64,000 bases of DNA from Hymenobacter amundsenii (GTDB taxonomy: Bacteria; Bacteroidota; Bacteroidia; Cytophagales; Hymenobacteraceae). The translations under genes were made by a program, and so were the position numbers. A model generated the notes under the pieces. It saw nothing but the letters and a program-made list of their open reading frames with translations. It searched no databases and was not told the DNA's origin. The stretch lies in contig NZ_NIRR01000002.1 in NCBI RefSeq assembly GCF_002204745.1, forward strand, positions 124,001-188,000, read 5' to 3'. Shown piece after piece: positions 53,894 to 62,847 of the stretch. Positions within the stretch are counted from its first letter, which is position 1; each line of letters opens with the position of its first letter.

Positions 53894-56206
53894 ATGAAAC
53901 ACCGTTTACTCTTTTGTTTTTCCCTGCTACTACTGCTGCTGACCTGGGCCGGGCCGGCGTCGGCCGTTACCATTACCAGCACGGTGCTCAATGGGGCAGC
54001 CTTCTGCAAGGATGCCACCATCCGCGTGAGCTACACCGTCAGCAATGGCACGCTCAATGGCAACAACGTCTTCACGGCCCAGCTCTCGGACCAGGCCGGC
54101 TCGTTTGCCGCACCGGTAGCCATCGGATCAATTGCTGGTTCGGCAGGCGGCACCATCACGGCCACCATCCCGGCTTCCATTGTAACCGGCGTCGGGTACC
54201 GGGTGCGGGTAGTGGCCTCCGATCCGGCCACCACCGGCTCCGACAACGGCCAGGACCTAGCCATTACCAACATCGGCAGCGTAACAGCGGGCAGCAATTC
54301 GCCCCTGTGCTCCGGCAACAACCTGCTGCTGACGGCCTCCACCGTATCGGGGGCCAGCTACGCCTGGACCGGCCCGAACGGCTTTACTTCGCAGCTGCAG
54401 AACCCCACCATTTCCAATGTGGGCGTTAACCGTTCCGGCACCTACACCGTTACGGCCAGCCTCAACGGCTGCACCAGCACGTCGGCGGTAGTTGTAACCG
54501 TGAATGCGCTGCCCATTGTCAACGTCAATCCCCAGTTCACTAATATCTGTTCCGGCGAATCTGTTTTGCTGAACGCCAGCGGGGGCAGCAGCTACCGCTG
54601 GAGCCCCACTACCGGCCTCAGCAACCCGAATGTGGCCAACCCCACGGCCTCGCCGGTAGCCTCCACCATCTACACCGTAACGGTAACCAATGCATCGGGC
54701 TGCGAGGCCACGAGCCAGGTAACGGTGAACGTGCGCGCGACGCCAGTGCTCACCGTGTCGGCTAACCAGACAATCTGCGCCGGCACCTCAGTTTCGTTGT
54801 CGGCTACCGGGGCCCAGAACTACCTGTGGTCGCCGAGCACCGGCCTGAGCAACCCCCGCTCGGCCAACCCCGTGGCTTCGCCCACCCAAACCACGACCTA
54901 CACCGTAACCGGTGACAACACCAACTGCACGGCCACGGCCCAGGTTACGATAACCGTAGAAGCCGCTCCCACTCCCGACGCCGGCCCCGACCGGGTGCTG
55001 TGCTCCGGGCAGTCGGCCCAGCTGGGCACCCCGGCCGTAGCCGGACTCACCTACAGCTGGTCGCCCTCGACCGGCCTAAGCAGCCCCACGGCCGCCCAGC
55101 CTACCTTTTCGCTGCCTAACACCACCACTACCCCGCGTACCTACATCTTCACGCTCACGGCCATTACGGCCAACGGCTGCGTGGGTAGCAAAGCCGTGCG
55201 CGTAACCGTGAACCCGGCCATCACGGCCGATGCCGGTCCGGCCCAGGCGCTTTGCTCGGGCGGTTCGGTGCAGTTGGGTACGGCGGCTTTGGCGGGCTAC
55301 ACCTATCAGTGGAGCCCGGCTGCCGGCCTGAGCAGTGCTACCGTGGCCCAGCCAACGCTTACGCTCACCAACACTACCAATGCGCCTGTCAGCCAAACCT
55401 ACACCGTCACGGCGTCTTCCAACGGATGCACCAACTCCAGCCAGGTAACGCTGACGGTCAACCCGCTCACCACGGCGGGGTTTGCGTACAGCGGAGCGGC
55501 TTTCTGCCAGAGCAACGCGCCGCTGGCTGCCACCATCAGCGGCACCAGTGGGGGCATATTCTCGGCGGGTTCGGGCCTGAGCCTGAACGCCCAGACCGGC
55601 GCCATTAACTTGGCGGCCTCTACCCCGGGCAGCTACACCGTCATCTACAGCGTGGGTGGCCCCTGCCCCAGCACCAGCAGCGTGCCCCTGACCATCAACG
55701 CCACGCCGGCCACGCCCACCGTCAGCATCCAGTACAGCGGCACTACCGCCACGCTCACCAGCAGCGCCCCCACCGGCAACCAGTGGTACCGCAGCGGCGT
55801 GCTGATTCCGGGCGCTACGGCCCCAACCTACGTGGTGAATGCGGCGGCCCAGGCGGGTGCCTACACCGTGGTTACGACCTCGGCGGCCGGCTGCGCTTCC
55901 GCCGCTTCCGCGCCGCTGGTAGTTACGGCCACGGCCAAACCACTGGCCGGTTCCTCGCTGGAAGTGTACCCGAACCCCACCTTCTCCGGGCAGCTGACCC
56001 TGGCCCTGAGCGGCTACCGCAAGGCTGTCGACGTAACGGTTATCAATGCCGTAGGCCAGGTCGTGCACCAGCGCACCATCATGCCCCTGAACGCCGGAAC
56101 CATCGTGCGCGAGCCGCTCGACCTAAGCGCCCAGCCGGCTGGTATGTACCTGCTGCGGGCCACTACGGAAGGCGGCACGGCCATCTACCGCATCGTACGC
56201 GAATAG
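53894..56206 (+). CDS. Secreted Ig-like repeat protein with type IX sorting domain
   Basis: A 770-residue surface or secreted protein from ATG 53894 (signal MKHRLLFCFSLLLLLLTWAGPASA). It contains at least four beta-sandwich repeats of about 80-90 residues, each with a W-SP-(T/S/A)-(T/A)-GLS core (WSPTTGLSNPN, WSPSTGLSNPR, WSPSTGLSSPT, WSPAAGLSSAT) and a Cys pair, close to PKD/Ig-like domains of adhesins. The end (LEVYPNPTFSGQLTLAL ... GMYLLRATTEGGTAIYRIVRE) is a T9SS type A C-terminal sorting domain. Function is presumably adhesive; the ligand is unknown. Confidence 0.9.
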   Translation: MKHRLLFCFSLLLLLLTWAGPASAVTITSTVLNGAAFCKDATIRVSYTVSNGTLNGNNVFTAQLSDQAGSFAAPVAIGSIAGSAGGTITATIPASIVTGVGYRVRVVASDPATTGSDNGQDLAITNIGSVTAGSNSPLCSGNNLLLTASTVSGASYAWTGPNGFTSQLQNPTISNVGVNRSGTYTVTASLNGCTSTSAVVVTVNALPIVNVNPQFTNICSGESVLLNASGGSSYRWSPTTGLSNPNVANPTASPVASTIYTVTVTNASGCEATSQVTVNVRATPVLTVSANQTICAGTSVSLSATGAQNYLWSPSTGLSNPRSANPVASPTQTTTYTVTGDNTNCTATAQVTITVEAAPTPDAGPDRVLCSGQSAQLGTPAVAGLTYSWSPSTGLSSPTAAQPTFSLPNTTTTPRTYIFTLTAITANGCVGSKAVRVTVNPAITADAGPAQALCSGGSVQLGTAALAGYTYQWSPAAGLSSATVAQPTLTLTNTTNAPVSQTYTVTASSNGCTNSSQVTLTVNPLTTAGFAYSGAAFCQSNAPLAATISGTSGGIFSAGSGLSLNAQTGAINLAASTPGSYTVIYSVGGPCPSTSSVPLTINATPATPTVSIQYSGTTATLTSSAPTGNQWYRSGVLIPGATAPTYVVNAAAQAGAYTVVTTSAAGCASAASAPLVVTATAKPLAGSSLEVYPNPTFSGQLTLALSGYRKAVDVTVINAVGQVVHQRTIMPLNAGTIVREPLDLSAQPAGMYLLRATTEGGTAIYRIVRE

Positions 56207-56243
56207 CATAAGGCAAATCATCTCGCAGTGAGCTGGTAAAATG

Positions 56244-56306
56244 AGGAGGCTGCTACGTTGATGGGCTCACCTGCACAGGTGGGTCCGTTGGGGTAGTAGC
56301 CTCCTT
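56244..56306. terminator. Bidirectional hairpin terminator
   Basis: AGGAGGCTGCTAC (56244-56256) pairs with GTAGTAGCCTCCT near 56293-56305, with a smaller hairpin (ctcacctgcacaggtggg) inside. It separates the T9SS protein gene from mcrC. Confidence 0.75.
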
Positions 56307-56308
56307 GT

Positions 56309-57358
56309 TTAGCGTTCCGCCAGCAGCCCCAGCAAAGCCGCCGCAATACCTTCCCAGGGCTGATTCAGGTCGATGGTGACCACGCGCACGGGGTGGCCGC
56401 CGAGGGTGTAGCGCAGGTCGATGGCCTGGGCGGCCGCCGGGTAAAGCAGGATGCCTTCGAGCTGCTGGTCGAGCTGCTGGTCGGGCTGCATAGGCTGGTT
56501 CTGCAGGTAAGCGTAAAGCTGGTAGAGGTGGGGCGAAATCAGCCGGGCCTGGTCGTGGTGGCGCTTGAGGGCGGCGGCGTAGTACTTGGTGTCGAGGATG
56601 ATTTTGCGGGCCGGGCTTTCCAGGCTCGTATCGGTTATCATGGCCGGCAGCAGGGCCAGCGCCTCGGGCGTTGCAGCCTCGGCCTGCCAGGCAATGGTTT
56701 CTGATGATACCCGGAACTGCCGCTGCTCCAGGCGGTAGAAGTTGCGCACGAACTGCTCGAACAAGCGGGCCATCAGCGGCTCGTCGCGGCGGAAGTCGCG
56801 GAACCGGGCGGGGCTAGCCGTGTCGGGGGCGGGCAGGGTGCTCCGGTAAACCAGCTCGCACACGTTCAGCAGAAACCCGCTCAGCCCCCTGGGCCGCTCC
56901 CGGCGTACCAACCGCAGCGTGGTGGCTGTGAGCGGCAGCGCTTCCACAGCGGCCGGAAACCGGCGCAGCCCCGCCCGGATTTGCCGGCGCAATTCCGGGG
57001 GCACCGCCCGGCTTCGGCTCAGCACTTGAAGTGTGCCGCGCAGCAGACCCGCCAACGGCGAAGACGGCGTTAGCTCATCAAAAGCACACACGGCCCGGCC
57101 CCGGGGCAGCAGCTGGCGGCGCAGGGTGGGGTCAAGTAGCACCCGGCCCCGCAGCTCCGGCAGCTCCTCGGTGCGCTCGGTGTAGCGCAGCGGCAGGCCC
57201 TGGTGCAGCAGCCGGGTGGTGCCGCGCAGCAGCACGTGAGCCAGCAGCGCCAGCGGCCGCCGGAATTCCGCCCCACTCACCGCCTGCAGCTCCTCCGCTT
57301 CCGGCAATCGGTTCCAGGCGTAGCACAGCAGGTAGTACAGGTTCTGAATCGGAATCAC
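56309..57358 (-). CDS. mcrC: McrC-family restriction endonuclease subunit
   Basis: A 349-residue McrC-type protein: MIPIQNLYYLLCYAWNRL is the family start, read here from a GTG at 57356-57358. The C-terminal half has PD-(D/E)xK nuclease elements, with DTKYY (D-x-K) preceded by an acidic-residue stretch (PAMITDTSLESPARKIILDTKYYAA). McrC supplies the cutting activity to McrB GTPases that recognise modified cytosine in DNA (type IV restriction). The mcrB gene is upstream on the same strand, separated by a 223-bp inverted-repeat spacer where these genes are normally adjacent. Confidence 0.9.
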   Translation of the reverse strand: MIPIQNLYYLLCYAWNRLPEAEELQAVSGAEFRRPLALLAHVLLRGTTRLLHQGLPLRYTERTEELPELRGRVLLDPTLRRQLLPRGRAVCAFDELTPSSPLAGLLRGTLQVLSRSRAVPPELRRQIRAGLRRFPAAVEALPLTATTLRLVRRERPRGLSGFLLNVCELVYRSTLPAPDTASPARFRDFRRDEPLMARLFEQFVRNFYRLEQRQFRVSSETIAWQAEAATPEALALLPAMITDTSLESPARKIILDTKYYAAALKRHHDQARLISPHLYQLYAYLQNQPMQPDQQLDQQLEGILLYPAAAQAIDLRYTLGGHPVRVVTIDLNQPWEGIAAALLGLLAER

Positions 57359-57392
57359 GCAGGGTGGTTTTCAGTTAGTCAGTTGTCAGACG

Positions 57393-57564
57393 CGTCATGC
57401 TGAGCGCAGTCGAAGCATCTGTATTGCTTCGTTCGGGCGTATCTCTTCCCCTCCCGTCCCTCTATTTGAAATGGAGAGCAAGAGGGCGACGGGGTTAGTG
57501 TGGCGGTAGAGATGCTTCGACTGCGCTCCGTCTCTACTTGATGCGCAGAATGCTCAGCATGACG
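57393..57564. repeat. Nested inverted repeats between mcrB and mcrC
   Basis: Outer arms: 57393-57420 (cgtcatgctgagcgcagtcg then aagcatct) and 57509-57564, which matches as reverse complement with about 27 extra bases. Inside them lies a second palindromic patch around ccctctatttgaaatggagag (about 57458-57478) flanked by cccctcccg and gcgacgggg. The outer element is related to that at 42994-43103. Confidence 0.83.
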
Positions 57565-57581
57565 TTCCGTGGACTGACCAA

Positions 57582-58913
57582 CTACAGCCCGGCCAGCAGC
57601 CTCTTTTTCTGCGCGGCGGCCTTTGCAGGCTGGTCGAGCCAGTAATCGTCGAGCAACGGGGCCACTTCCTGCTCTAGGATGAGGCGCAGCCACTCGGCGG
57701 CGCGGGTGGGGTCGGGGGGCGGGTGGCAGAAGTAGCTGTGGCCGAGGCAGAAATCGAGCCCCAGGTCGGGGTCGTCGGCGATGGTGCGGTTCAGGTCGAG
57801 CAGGCGGGTGGTGAGCTGGTCGATGACGGCGGCCGGCACCCCGTGGGCTACGAGCAGTGCCCGCAGCGGCTCCCCGAATTCGGGCTGCAAGCTCACGAAG
57901 GCGAAGCGGCGACGAAGGGCATAATCGAGGGGCGCGAGGCTGCGGTCGGCCAGGTTCATGGTGCCAATGACGAACACGTTTTCCGGCACGAAAAACGGCG
58001 GGTTGCCGGCCGGGGCGTAGGGTAGGCGCACCGCGTGGGCAGGACCGCGCTTGTCGGCTTCGAGCAGCAATAGCAGCTCCCCGAAAATGCGGGCCACGTG
58101 GCCCCGGTTCAGCTCGTCAATCAGCAGGAAATACGGGTGGTCGGGGTCTTGGGCGGCGCGCTGGCAGAAGTCTACCAGAATGCCGTTCTGGAGGCGAAAC
58201 GCGCCGTTGCCGTCGGGCCGGAAACCCTGCACGAAGTCCTCGTAGCTGTAGCTCGGATGAAACTGCACCAGCTCGATGCGGGCCGCGTCGGTGGCCCCCA
58301 GCTCCAGCCAGGCCAGCCGCCGGGCCAGAAACGTCTTGCCCGTGCCCGGCGGGCCCTGCAGCAGCAGGTTACGCCGCCGCTGCAGGGCCGCCCGCGCCGC
58401 CGCCAGCTCGTCAGCCGACAAAAATAGCTCCGTCCGTGCCATTTCCAGCGTGTACGGCCTGCTGGGCGGGTGTTCATACGCTACCACCGGCTCCCCGACT
58501 TCGGCCCGCGTCGGCCCGACTGATTCCTCCGACTCAACCCGGCGCTTGCCGGTTTGGTCGGGGCGAGTCGCGCCGGTGTAAAGCTCCTGCATCTGCTGCT
58601 GGGCGGCCACGTCGCCATCCAGCAGGGGCGAGTTTTCGAGGGTGGGGCGCTTGGTGGCAATGGTGAAATCGAGGGCCTCCAGGACCTTGTTGGTAGGGGC
58701 CCCGGCCCGCAACGGCCACTTCGCCGCCGCTTCCCCGGTAGCCAGCTGGTAGGCCAGCTGGGCCACCTGCCGCGGGGCGTAGCGCCGGCCCCGGTACACG
58801 AGGTCGTACACCGTGCTCAGCGGCATCTGCGGCCCCGTTTCGTCGAGCTGACGAAGGGCTAGCAGTACCTGTTCGCGGGTAATGGGCGGGTTTTCGGGGG
58901 CGGAGTCGGGCAT
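57582..58913 (-). CDS. mcrB: McrB-family AAA+ GTPase with ScoMcrA-like N-terminal domain
   Basis: A 443-residue subunit from ATG 58913. Residues 10-85 (VLLALRQLDETGPQM, then TVYDLVYRGRRYAPRQVAQLAYQLATGEAAAKW and APTNKVLEALDFTI) resemble the N-terminal head seen in ScoMcrA-type restriction proteins. A linker to about 160 leads to an AAA+ domain with Walker A GPPGTGKT at 187-194, Walker B YFLLIDELNRGHVARIFGELL and the McrB hallmark MNLADRS. The canonical McrB DNA-binding domain is absent. It should form GTP-driven rings with McrC; target modification is not deducible. Confidence 0.9.
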   Translation of the reverse strand: MPDSAPENPPITREQVLLALRQLDETGPQMPLSTVYDLVYRGRRYAPRQVAQLAYQLATGEAAAKWPLRAGAPTNKVLEALDFTIATKRPTLENSPLLDGDVAAQQQMQELYTGATRPDQTGKRRVESEESVGPTRAEVGEPVVAYEHPPSRPYTLEMARTELFLSADELAAARAALQRRRNLLLQGPPGTGKTFLARRLAWLELGATDAARIELVQFHPSYSYEDFVQGFRPDGNGAFRLQNGILVDFCQRAAQDPDHPYFLLIDELNRGHVARIFGELLLLLEADKRGPAHAVRLPYAPAGNPPFFVPENVFVIGTMNLADRSLAPLDYALRRRFAFVSLQPEFGEPLRALLVAHGVPAAVIDQLTTRLLDLNRTIADDPDLGLDFCLGHSYFCHPPPDPTRAAEWLRLILEQEVAPLLDDYWLDQPAKAAAQKKRLLAGL

Positions 58914-59130
58914 GCAGGAAGAAAGGTACAAGCAAAACAGCGTTGCCAGGGTTTTCAGTTGCCTGCTTCGCAGGAATAAGATAGAAGTAGGGCAGCAGTG
59001 CGTAACTCTACGAATGGAGCACTGTGGGGCCGGCCTCAGGCAGGCTGCAGCCAACGTCGGCCTCAGAAGAATCCTTTGCGTAGTTTCGGCAGTCTTTAGC
59101 TACCACTTCATCTCTTGCCTAATTATACCG

Positions 59131-60519
59131 ATGCCTACTGTACTGTTCCGCTATCTACTGGTGACGCTTTGCCTGCTGGCTACCACCCCGGCCGCCACCG
59201 CCCAGGAGCTTACGTTTGAGAAAGACTCGCTGGGCCAAGTGCTGCAGCGGGCCGCCCGGCTGCAAAAGCCGGTGTTTCTGCTGCTCACCACGTCGCTCCC
59301 GCCCAGCGCCGCCAAGCTCAGCCGGCAGGAAGCCGAGCGGGTGTATGGCACTTCCCTGAACGATCCGGCGGTGGTGAAGGCCTTGCAGCCCAACTTTCTA
59401 GTGGTGCGGGCTTTCAACAACACTCCGGCGGGGCAGCGCTTGGCCCGCCGCTACCACGTGAGCACCTTCCCGACCTATCTCTACCTGCATCCCGATGGCA
59501 CCGTGCTGCACCGCAGCTTCAGCAACGTGCGCGACCCGCAGCGCTACCTGGCCGATATCGAAACGTTTCGGCAGAAGCTGGCCAGCCCCGATAACCTGAG
59601 CAGCCTGGAAAAGCGCTACACCCGGGGCGAGCGAGGCGCCGCGTTTTTGCGCCAGTACCTGCAGGCCCGCCGCAGCGTTGGCGCTATCGTCAGCCCGGAA
59701 CTGCTGGATGAATACGTGCGGGAGCTGCCGGTAAAGGCCTTCGACCAGTTCGCGGAAGTGGTGTTTGTGCACGAATACGGCCCCGTGCTGAACAGCCGCG
59801 CCTACAACGTTGCCCGGCTCAATAAGCGCCTCGTAGATAGCCTGTATACTACGCTGCTCCTGCACCGGCGCGTGGCTATCAACAGTGCCATTATTACCAA
59901 CTCCATGCAGGCCGCTATTGCCAGCCGCGACGTGCAGCTGGCCACCCAGACGGCCGGTTTCGCCAGTGCCTCCTGGAACGCTTCGTCCAACCGGCAGCGG
60001 GCCAGCCAAGCCTACGGCAGCAATATGCTGCGCTATTACAAAGCCGTGGGCGACACGGCCCGCTACTTGCCTTTGCTCATGAGCCACTACGAGCAGCACT
60101 ACATGGCCACGCCCGCCGACACCATCCGCCGCCAGCGCACCTCGAAAAATCCTTTCACTGCCCCCACACCCTACACCAACCTAGCCCGCCCCGATTCGGC
60201 GGTGAAGATGGTAAGCGTATTTCGCTCCGGTGGCGACGTGTATGCTGCGGAGCTGAACAATGGTGCCTGGGAGGTGTACAGCTCCGGCACGCGTCGCACC
60301 GCCTACCTGGCTCAAGCTATGCGCTGGAGCCAGCGCACCATCGACCTCGACCCGCGCGCCGGCTACTACGACACGCTGGCCCACTTGCTGTATGCCCTGC
60401 ATCTGAATACTGAGGCCGAGGTCACGCAGCAGAAAGCCGTTGCTCAGGCCAAAAAGGAAGGCCAGCCGGTAGCTGCCTACCAAGAAGTACTGCGCAAAAT
60501 CAAGTCCCGGACACTGTAG
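59131..60519 (+). CDS. Thioredoxin-fold exported protein, no CxxC
   Basis: A 462-residue protein with signal peptide (MPTVLFRYLLVTLCLLATTPAATAQ). Residues about 28-150 have a thioredoxin-like pattern (KPVFLLLTTSLPPSAAKLSRQEAERVYGTSLNDPAVVKALQPNFLVVRAFN, then YHVSTFPTYLYLHPDGTVLHR, with the cis-proline context STFPT). The active-site CxxC is replaced by LPPSAA, so it cannot act as an ordinary disulfide enzyme. The remainder is helical with TPR-like character near the end. Function unknown; it is divergent from mcrB and convergent with the sigma-54 regulator. Confidence 0.78.
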   Translation: MPTVLFRYLLVTLCLLATTPAATAQELTFEKDSLGQVLQRAARLQKPVFLLLTTSLPPSAAKLSRQEAERVYGTSLNDPAVVKALQPNFLVVRAFNNTPAGQRLARRYHVSTFPTYLYLHPDGTVLHRSFSNVRDPQRYLADIETFRQKLASPDNLSSLEKRYTRGERGAAFLRQYLQARRSVGAIVSPELLDEYVRELPVKAFDQFAEVVFVHEYGPVLNSRAYNVARLNKRLVDSLYTTLLLHRRVAINSAIITNSMQAAIASRDVQLATQTAGFASASWNASSNRQRASQAYGSNMLRYYKAVGDTARYLPLLMSHYEQHYMATPADTIRRQRTSKNPFTAPTPYTNLARPDSAVKMVSVFRSGGDVYAAELNNGAWEVYSSGTRRTAYLAQAMRWSQRTIDLDPRAGYYDTLAHLLYALHLNTEAEVTQQKAVAQAKKEGQPVAAYQEVLRKIKSRTL

Positions 60520-60525
60520 CAGGCT

Positions 60526-62625
60526 CTATTCTACCACCTGGTACTCGCGCCGGATGCCCAGCTTTTTCATGCGGGCTTCCAGGGTTTTGGGGTTGATGTC
60601 GAGCAGGAGGGCCGCGCCGTTGGGGCCACTGACGCGGCCGGCGGTGCGGTGCAGGGCCGCCAGGATATGGTCGCGTTCCTGCTCGCGCAGGGTTTTGAGC
60701 GGACCACCGGCTTCGGGTGAGGCCGGGGCCGCCGGGGCGGTGCCGGCCGCGAAGCCCTGGAACTCCAGGAATTTCTCTTGGCTAACAATCACGGCCTGCT
60801 CCACCACGTGCTCCAGTTCGCGCACGTTGCCCGGCCAACCGTACTGTTGCAGGGCCCGCAAATCCCGCTCGCGCAGGCCGCGCACGGGCTTGCCCATCTG
60901 CTTGGTGAAGCGCTCCAGGAAATGGCGCATGAGCGGCTCCACGTCTTCGGGCCGCTCGCGCAGGGCCGGCAGCCGGATGGGGAATACGTTGAGGCGGTAG
61001 TACAAATCGGCCCGGAAGCGGCCGGCGGCTACTTCCTCCTCCAGCACCCGGTTGGTGGCCGCAATCACCCGCACATCCGACTGAATGACGCGGCGGCCCC
61101 CAATGCGCTCAAACTCCTTTTCCTGGAGCACCCGCAGCAGTTTGGCCTGCAGATCGAGGGGCAGCTCGCCCACTTCGTCCAGGAAAATCGTGCCCTTGTC
61201 GGCCAGCTCGAACTTACCGATGCGCCGGTCGTGGGCCCCCGTGAAAGCGCCTTTTTCGTGGCCAAATAGTTCGCTTTCGATAAGCTGGGCGGGCAAAGCG
61301 GCGCAGTTGAGCTTGATGAGGGCCCGCTCGCGCCTCGGCGAAAGGTGGTGCAGGGCCCGGGCCACCAGCTCCTTACCAGTGCCGGTTTCGCCCGTTATCA
61401 GCACGGTGGTATCGGTGGGGGCCACCTGGGCCAGGCGGGTGTACACGGCCCGCATGGCTGCGCTGCCGCCCACGAAATCGTCGAGGCGGGCGGCGGCAGT
61501 AGTGTTTATTTCGTCGATGAGGTAGGTGCGCTCCCGCTCCAGTTGGGTGCGCAGGGCGTCGATTTGCTCAAAAGCCAGCACGTTCTGCACGGCCAGTCGG
61601 ATCTGGGGCACCAGGTTCTGCATCAGTTCCAGATGCTCCTCGGTAAAGGCCAGGGGCTGGTGGCTGGCCAGAATGAGGGCCGCAGCGGGCTCATTGCTGT
61701 CCTCTAGCGGGGCGCACAGCAACGACTGCGTGCCCCGCTGCTCCCGGATGTAGTGTAGCAGTGCGTGCTGCTCGGCCAAAACTTCAAAATCGGGCCCCAC
61801 GTACACGCCGGGCCGCGAAAACAGCTCCGCGAGGGCCGGCTGGGAATCCTGGTGGTGGGGCAGGTCGTCGTAGCGGTTGTTGGCGAGGGCGGCGAAGGTG
61901 CCATCGGGCTGCTTGTTGAACTCGGCCAGGGCCCGGGCCGCCGAGCCCGACGCCCGGGCCCGCACTCCAAAGTAGTCGCAGGGCACCACCCGGTTGATTT
62001 CGGTGGCAATGGTGCGGAACAGCTCGTCGCGCTCCTTGATGCTGAGCAGGGCGTTGTTGAGGGCCAGCTGCATGGTTTTCTCCTGCTCGCGGCGGGCAAT
62101 GTCTTCGAAGGCCAGCGTGTTGGTAACGGCCACGGCCACCAAGCTGCCAATCTTGTCGAGCAGATCGGTGTCTTGCTCCGATAATTCGGGCTGCCGCCGC
62201 GCTACCATGCTCAGAATCCCGATCAGGTGGCCGCCGGTGCGCAGGGGTACCATGGTGAGGTAGCGCATGCTGCTGGCCAGCAAAGACTGAAACGGATGGA
62301 AATCGGGGTATTCACGCAGCAGCTCCACCAGATCGAGTTGCTGGAGCTGAGGAGCGCGCAGAAATTTCTCGATGGGCGTGTTCTCAATGCTGCTACGCCC
62401 GGGCTTGGTCAGGTCGCTGGAGGACAGCAGCAACTCCCCCAGGTAATCGCGCAGAAACACGCGGCGGTACTGATGCTCGGTGTCGAGGGACAGGATGGTG
62501 ATGGCATCGAAGGGGAAAATCAGCCGCAGCTTCTCGGTCACGCTCCGAAACAGGTCCTCTTTATTGCGGGTGGTGGCAATGGCCTCGTTGAGGTAGAGTA
62601 GTAACGAATCATCCTGATCAGGCAT
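60526..62625 (-). CDS. GAF-domain sigma-54-dependent transcriptional activator
   Basis: A 699-residue bacterial enhancer-binding protein. Two GAF-type sensor domains occupy about 18-170 and 190-360. The AAA+ domain spans about 395-625, with Walker A GETGTGKE, the sigma-54 contact loop GAFTGA ([13 protein letters not shown]) and Walker [13 protein letters not shown] Fis-type HTH is at the end (about 655-695, [36 protein letters not shown]). There is no receiver domain, so the signal is a small ligand or redox state sensed by the GAF domains. It is divergent from a tolC-family gene, its probable target. Confidence 0.93.
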   Translation of the reverse strand: MPDQDDSLLLYLNEAIATTRNKEDLFRSVTEKLRLIFPFDAITILSLDTEHQYRRVFLRDYLGELLLSSSDLTKPGRSSIENTPIEKFLRAPQLQQLDLVELLREYPDFHPFQSLLASSMRYLTMVPLRTGGHLIGILSMVARRQPELSEQDTDLLDKIGSLVAVAVTNTLAFEDIARREQEKTMQLALNNALLSIKERDELFRTIATEINRVVPCDYFGVRARASGSAARALAEFNKQPDGTFAALANNRYDDLPHHQDSQPALAELFSRPGVYVGPDFEVLAEQHALLHYIREQRGTQSLLCAPLEDSNEPAAALILASHQPLAFTEEHLELMQNLVPQIRLAVQNVLAFEQIDALRTQLERERTYLIDEINTTAAARLDDFVGGSAAMRAVYTRLAQVAPTDTTVLITGETGTGKELVARALHHLSPRRERALIKLNCAALPAQLIESELFGHEKGAFTGAHDRRIGKFELADKGTIFLDEVGELPLDLQAKLLRVLQEKEFERIGGRRVIQSDVRVIAATNRVLEEEVAAGRFRADLYYRLNVFPIRLPALRERPEDVEPLMRHFLERFTKQMGKPVRGLRERDLRALQQYGWPGNVRELEHVVEQAVIVSQEKFLEFQGFAAGTAPAAPASPEAGGPLKTLREQERDHILAALHRTAGRVSGPNGAALLLDINPKTLEARMKKLGIRREYQVVE

Positions 62626-62640
62626 GAGAAAAGGCGCTTA

Positions 62641-62693
62641 TTTCCCTCAAATGTCAGGAATAAAAACGAGGATATCCTGATATATCGGGAAAT
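62641..62693. promoter_or_regulatory. Candidate upstream activator sites of the sigma-54 regulator
   Basis: Two inverted copies of one motif: TTTCCC-N9-AGGAATA at 62641-62662 and, on the opposite strand, TTTCCC-N8-AGGATAT covering 62672-62692. They lie 155-207 bp upstream of the tolC-family start, a usual distance for enhancer-binding-protein sites. Assignment to the neighbouring regulator is inference. Confidence 0.45.
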
Positions 62694-62798
62694 ATTATAA
62701 ATAAATACTAAATTGAATATTTGGATCAGGGGAAGATAAAACGTTTTTTACAAGCTGTGAAGCCACTTTTTGCAATGCATTAAAATGGATTTAACGGG

Positions 62799-62815
62799 TT
62801 GGCACAGCTTTCGGT
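62799..62815 (+). promoter_or_regulatory. Possible sigma-54 (-24/-12) promoter
   Basis: TTGGCAC at 62799-62805 is an exact -24 element. At the required spacing the -12 position reads TCGGT where TTGC(A/T) is expected, so only the first half fits well. It lies 33 bp upstream of the tolC-family ATG. Confidence 0.35.
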
Positions 62816-62847
62816 TAAAGGCAGTTACTACCACGCCATTCCTGAGT

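Noticed and set aside
56309..58913. The McrBC locus as part of a mobile defence island
   Set aside because: No integrase, transposase, tRNA or attachment-site repeats flank it and base composition matches the rest of the window; only a palindromic element lies between its genes.
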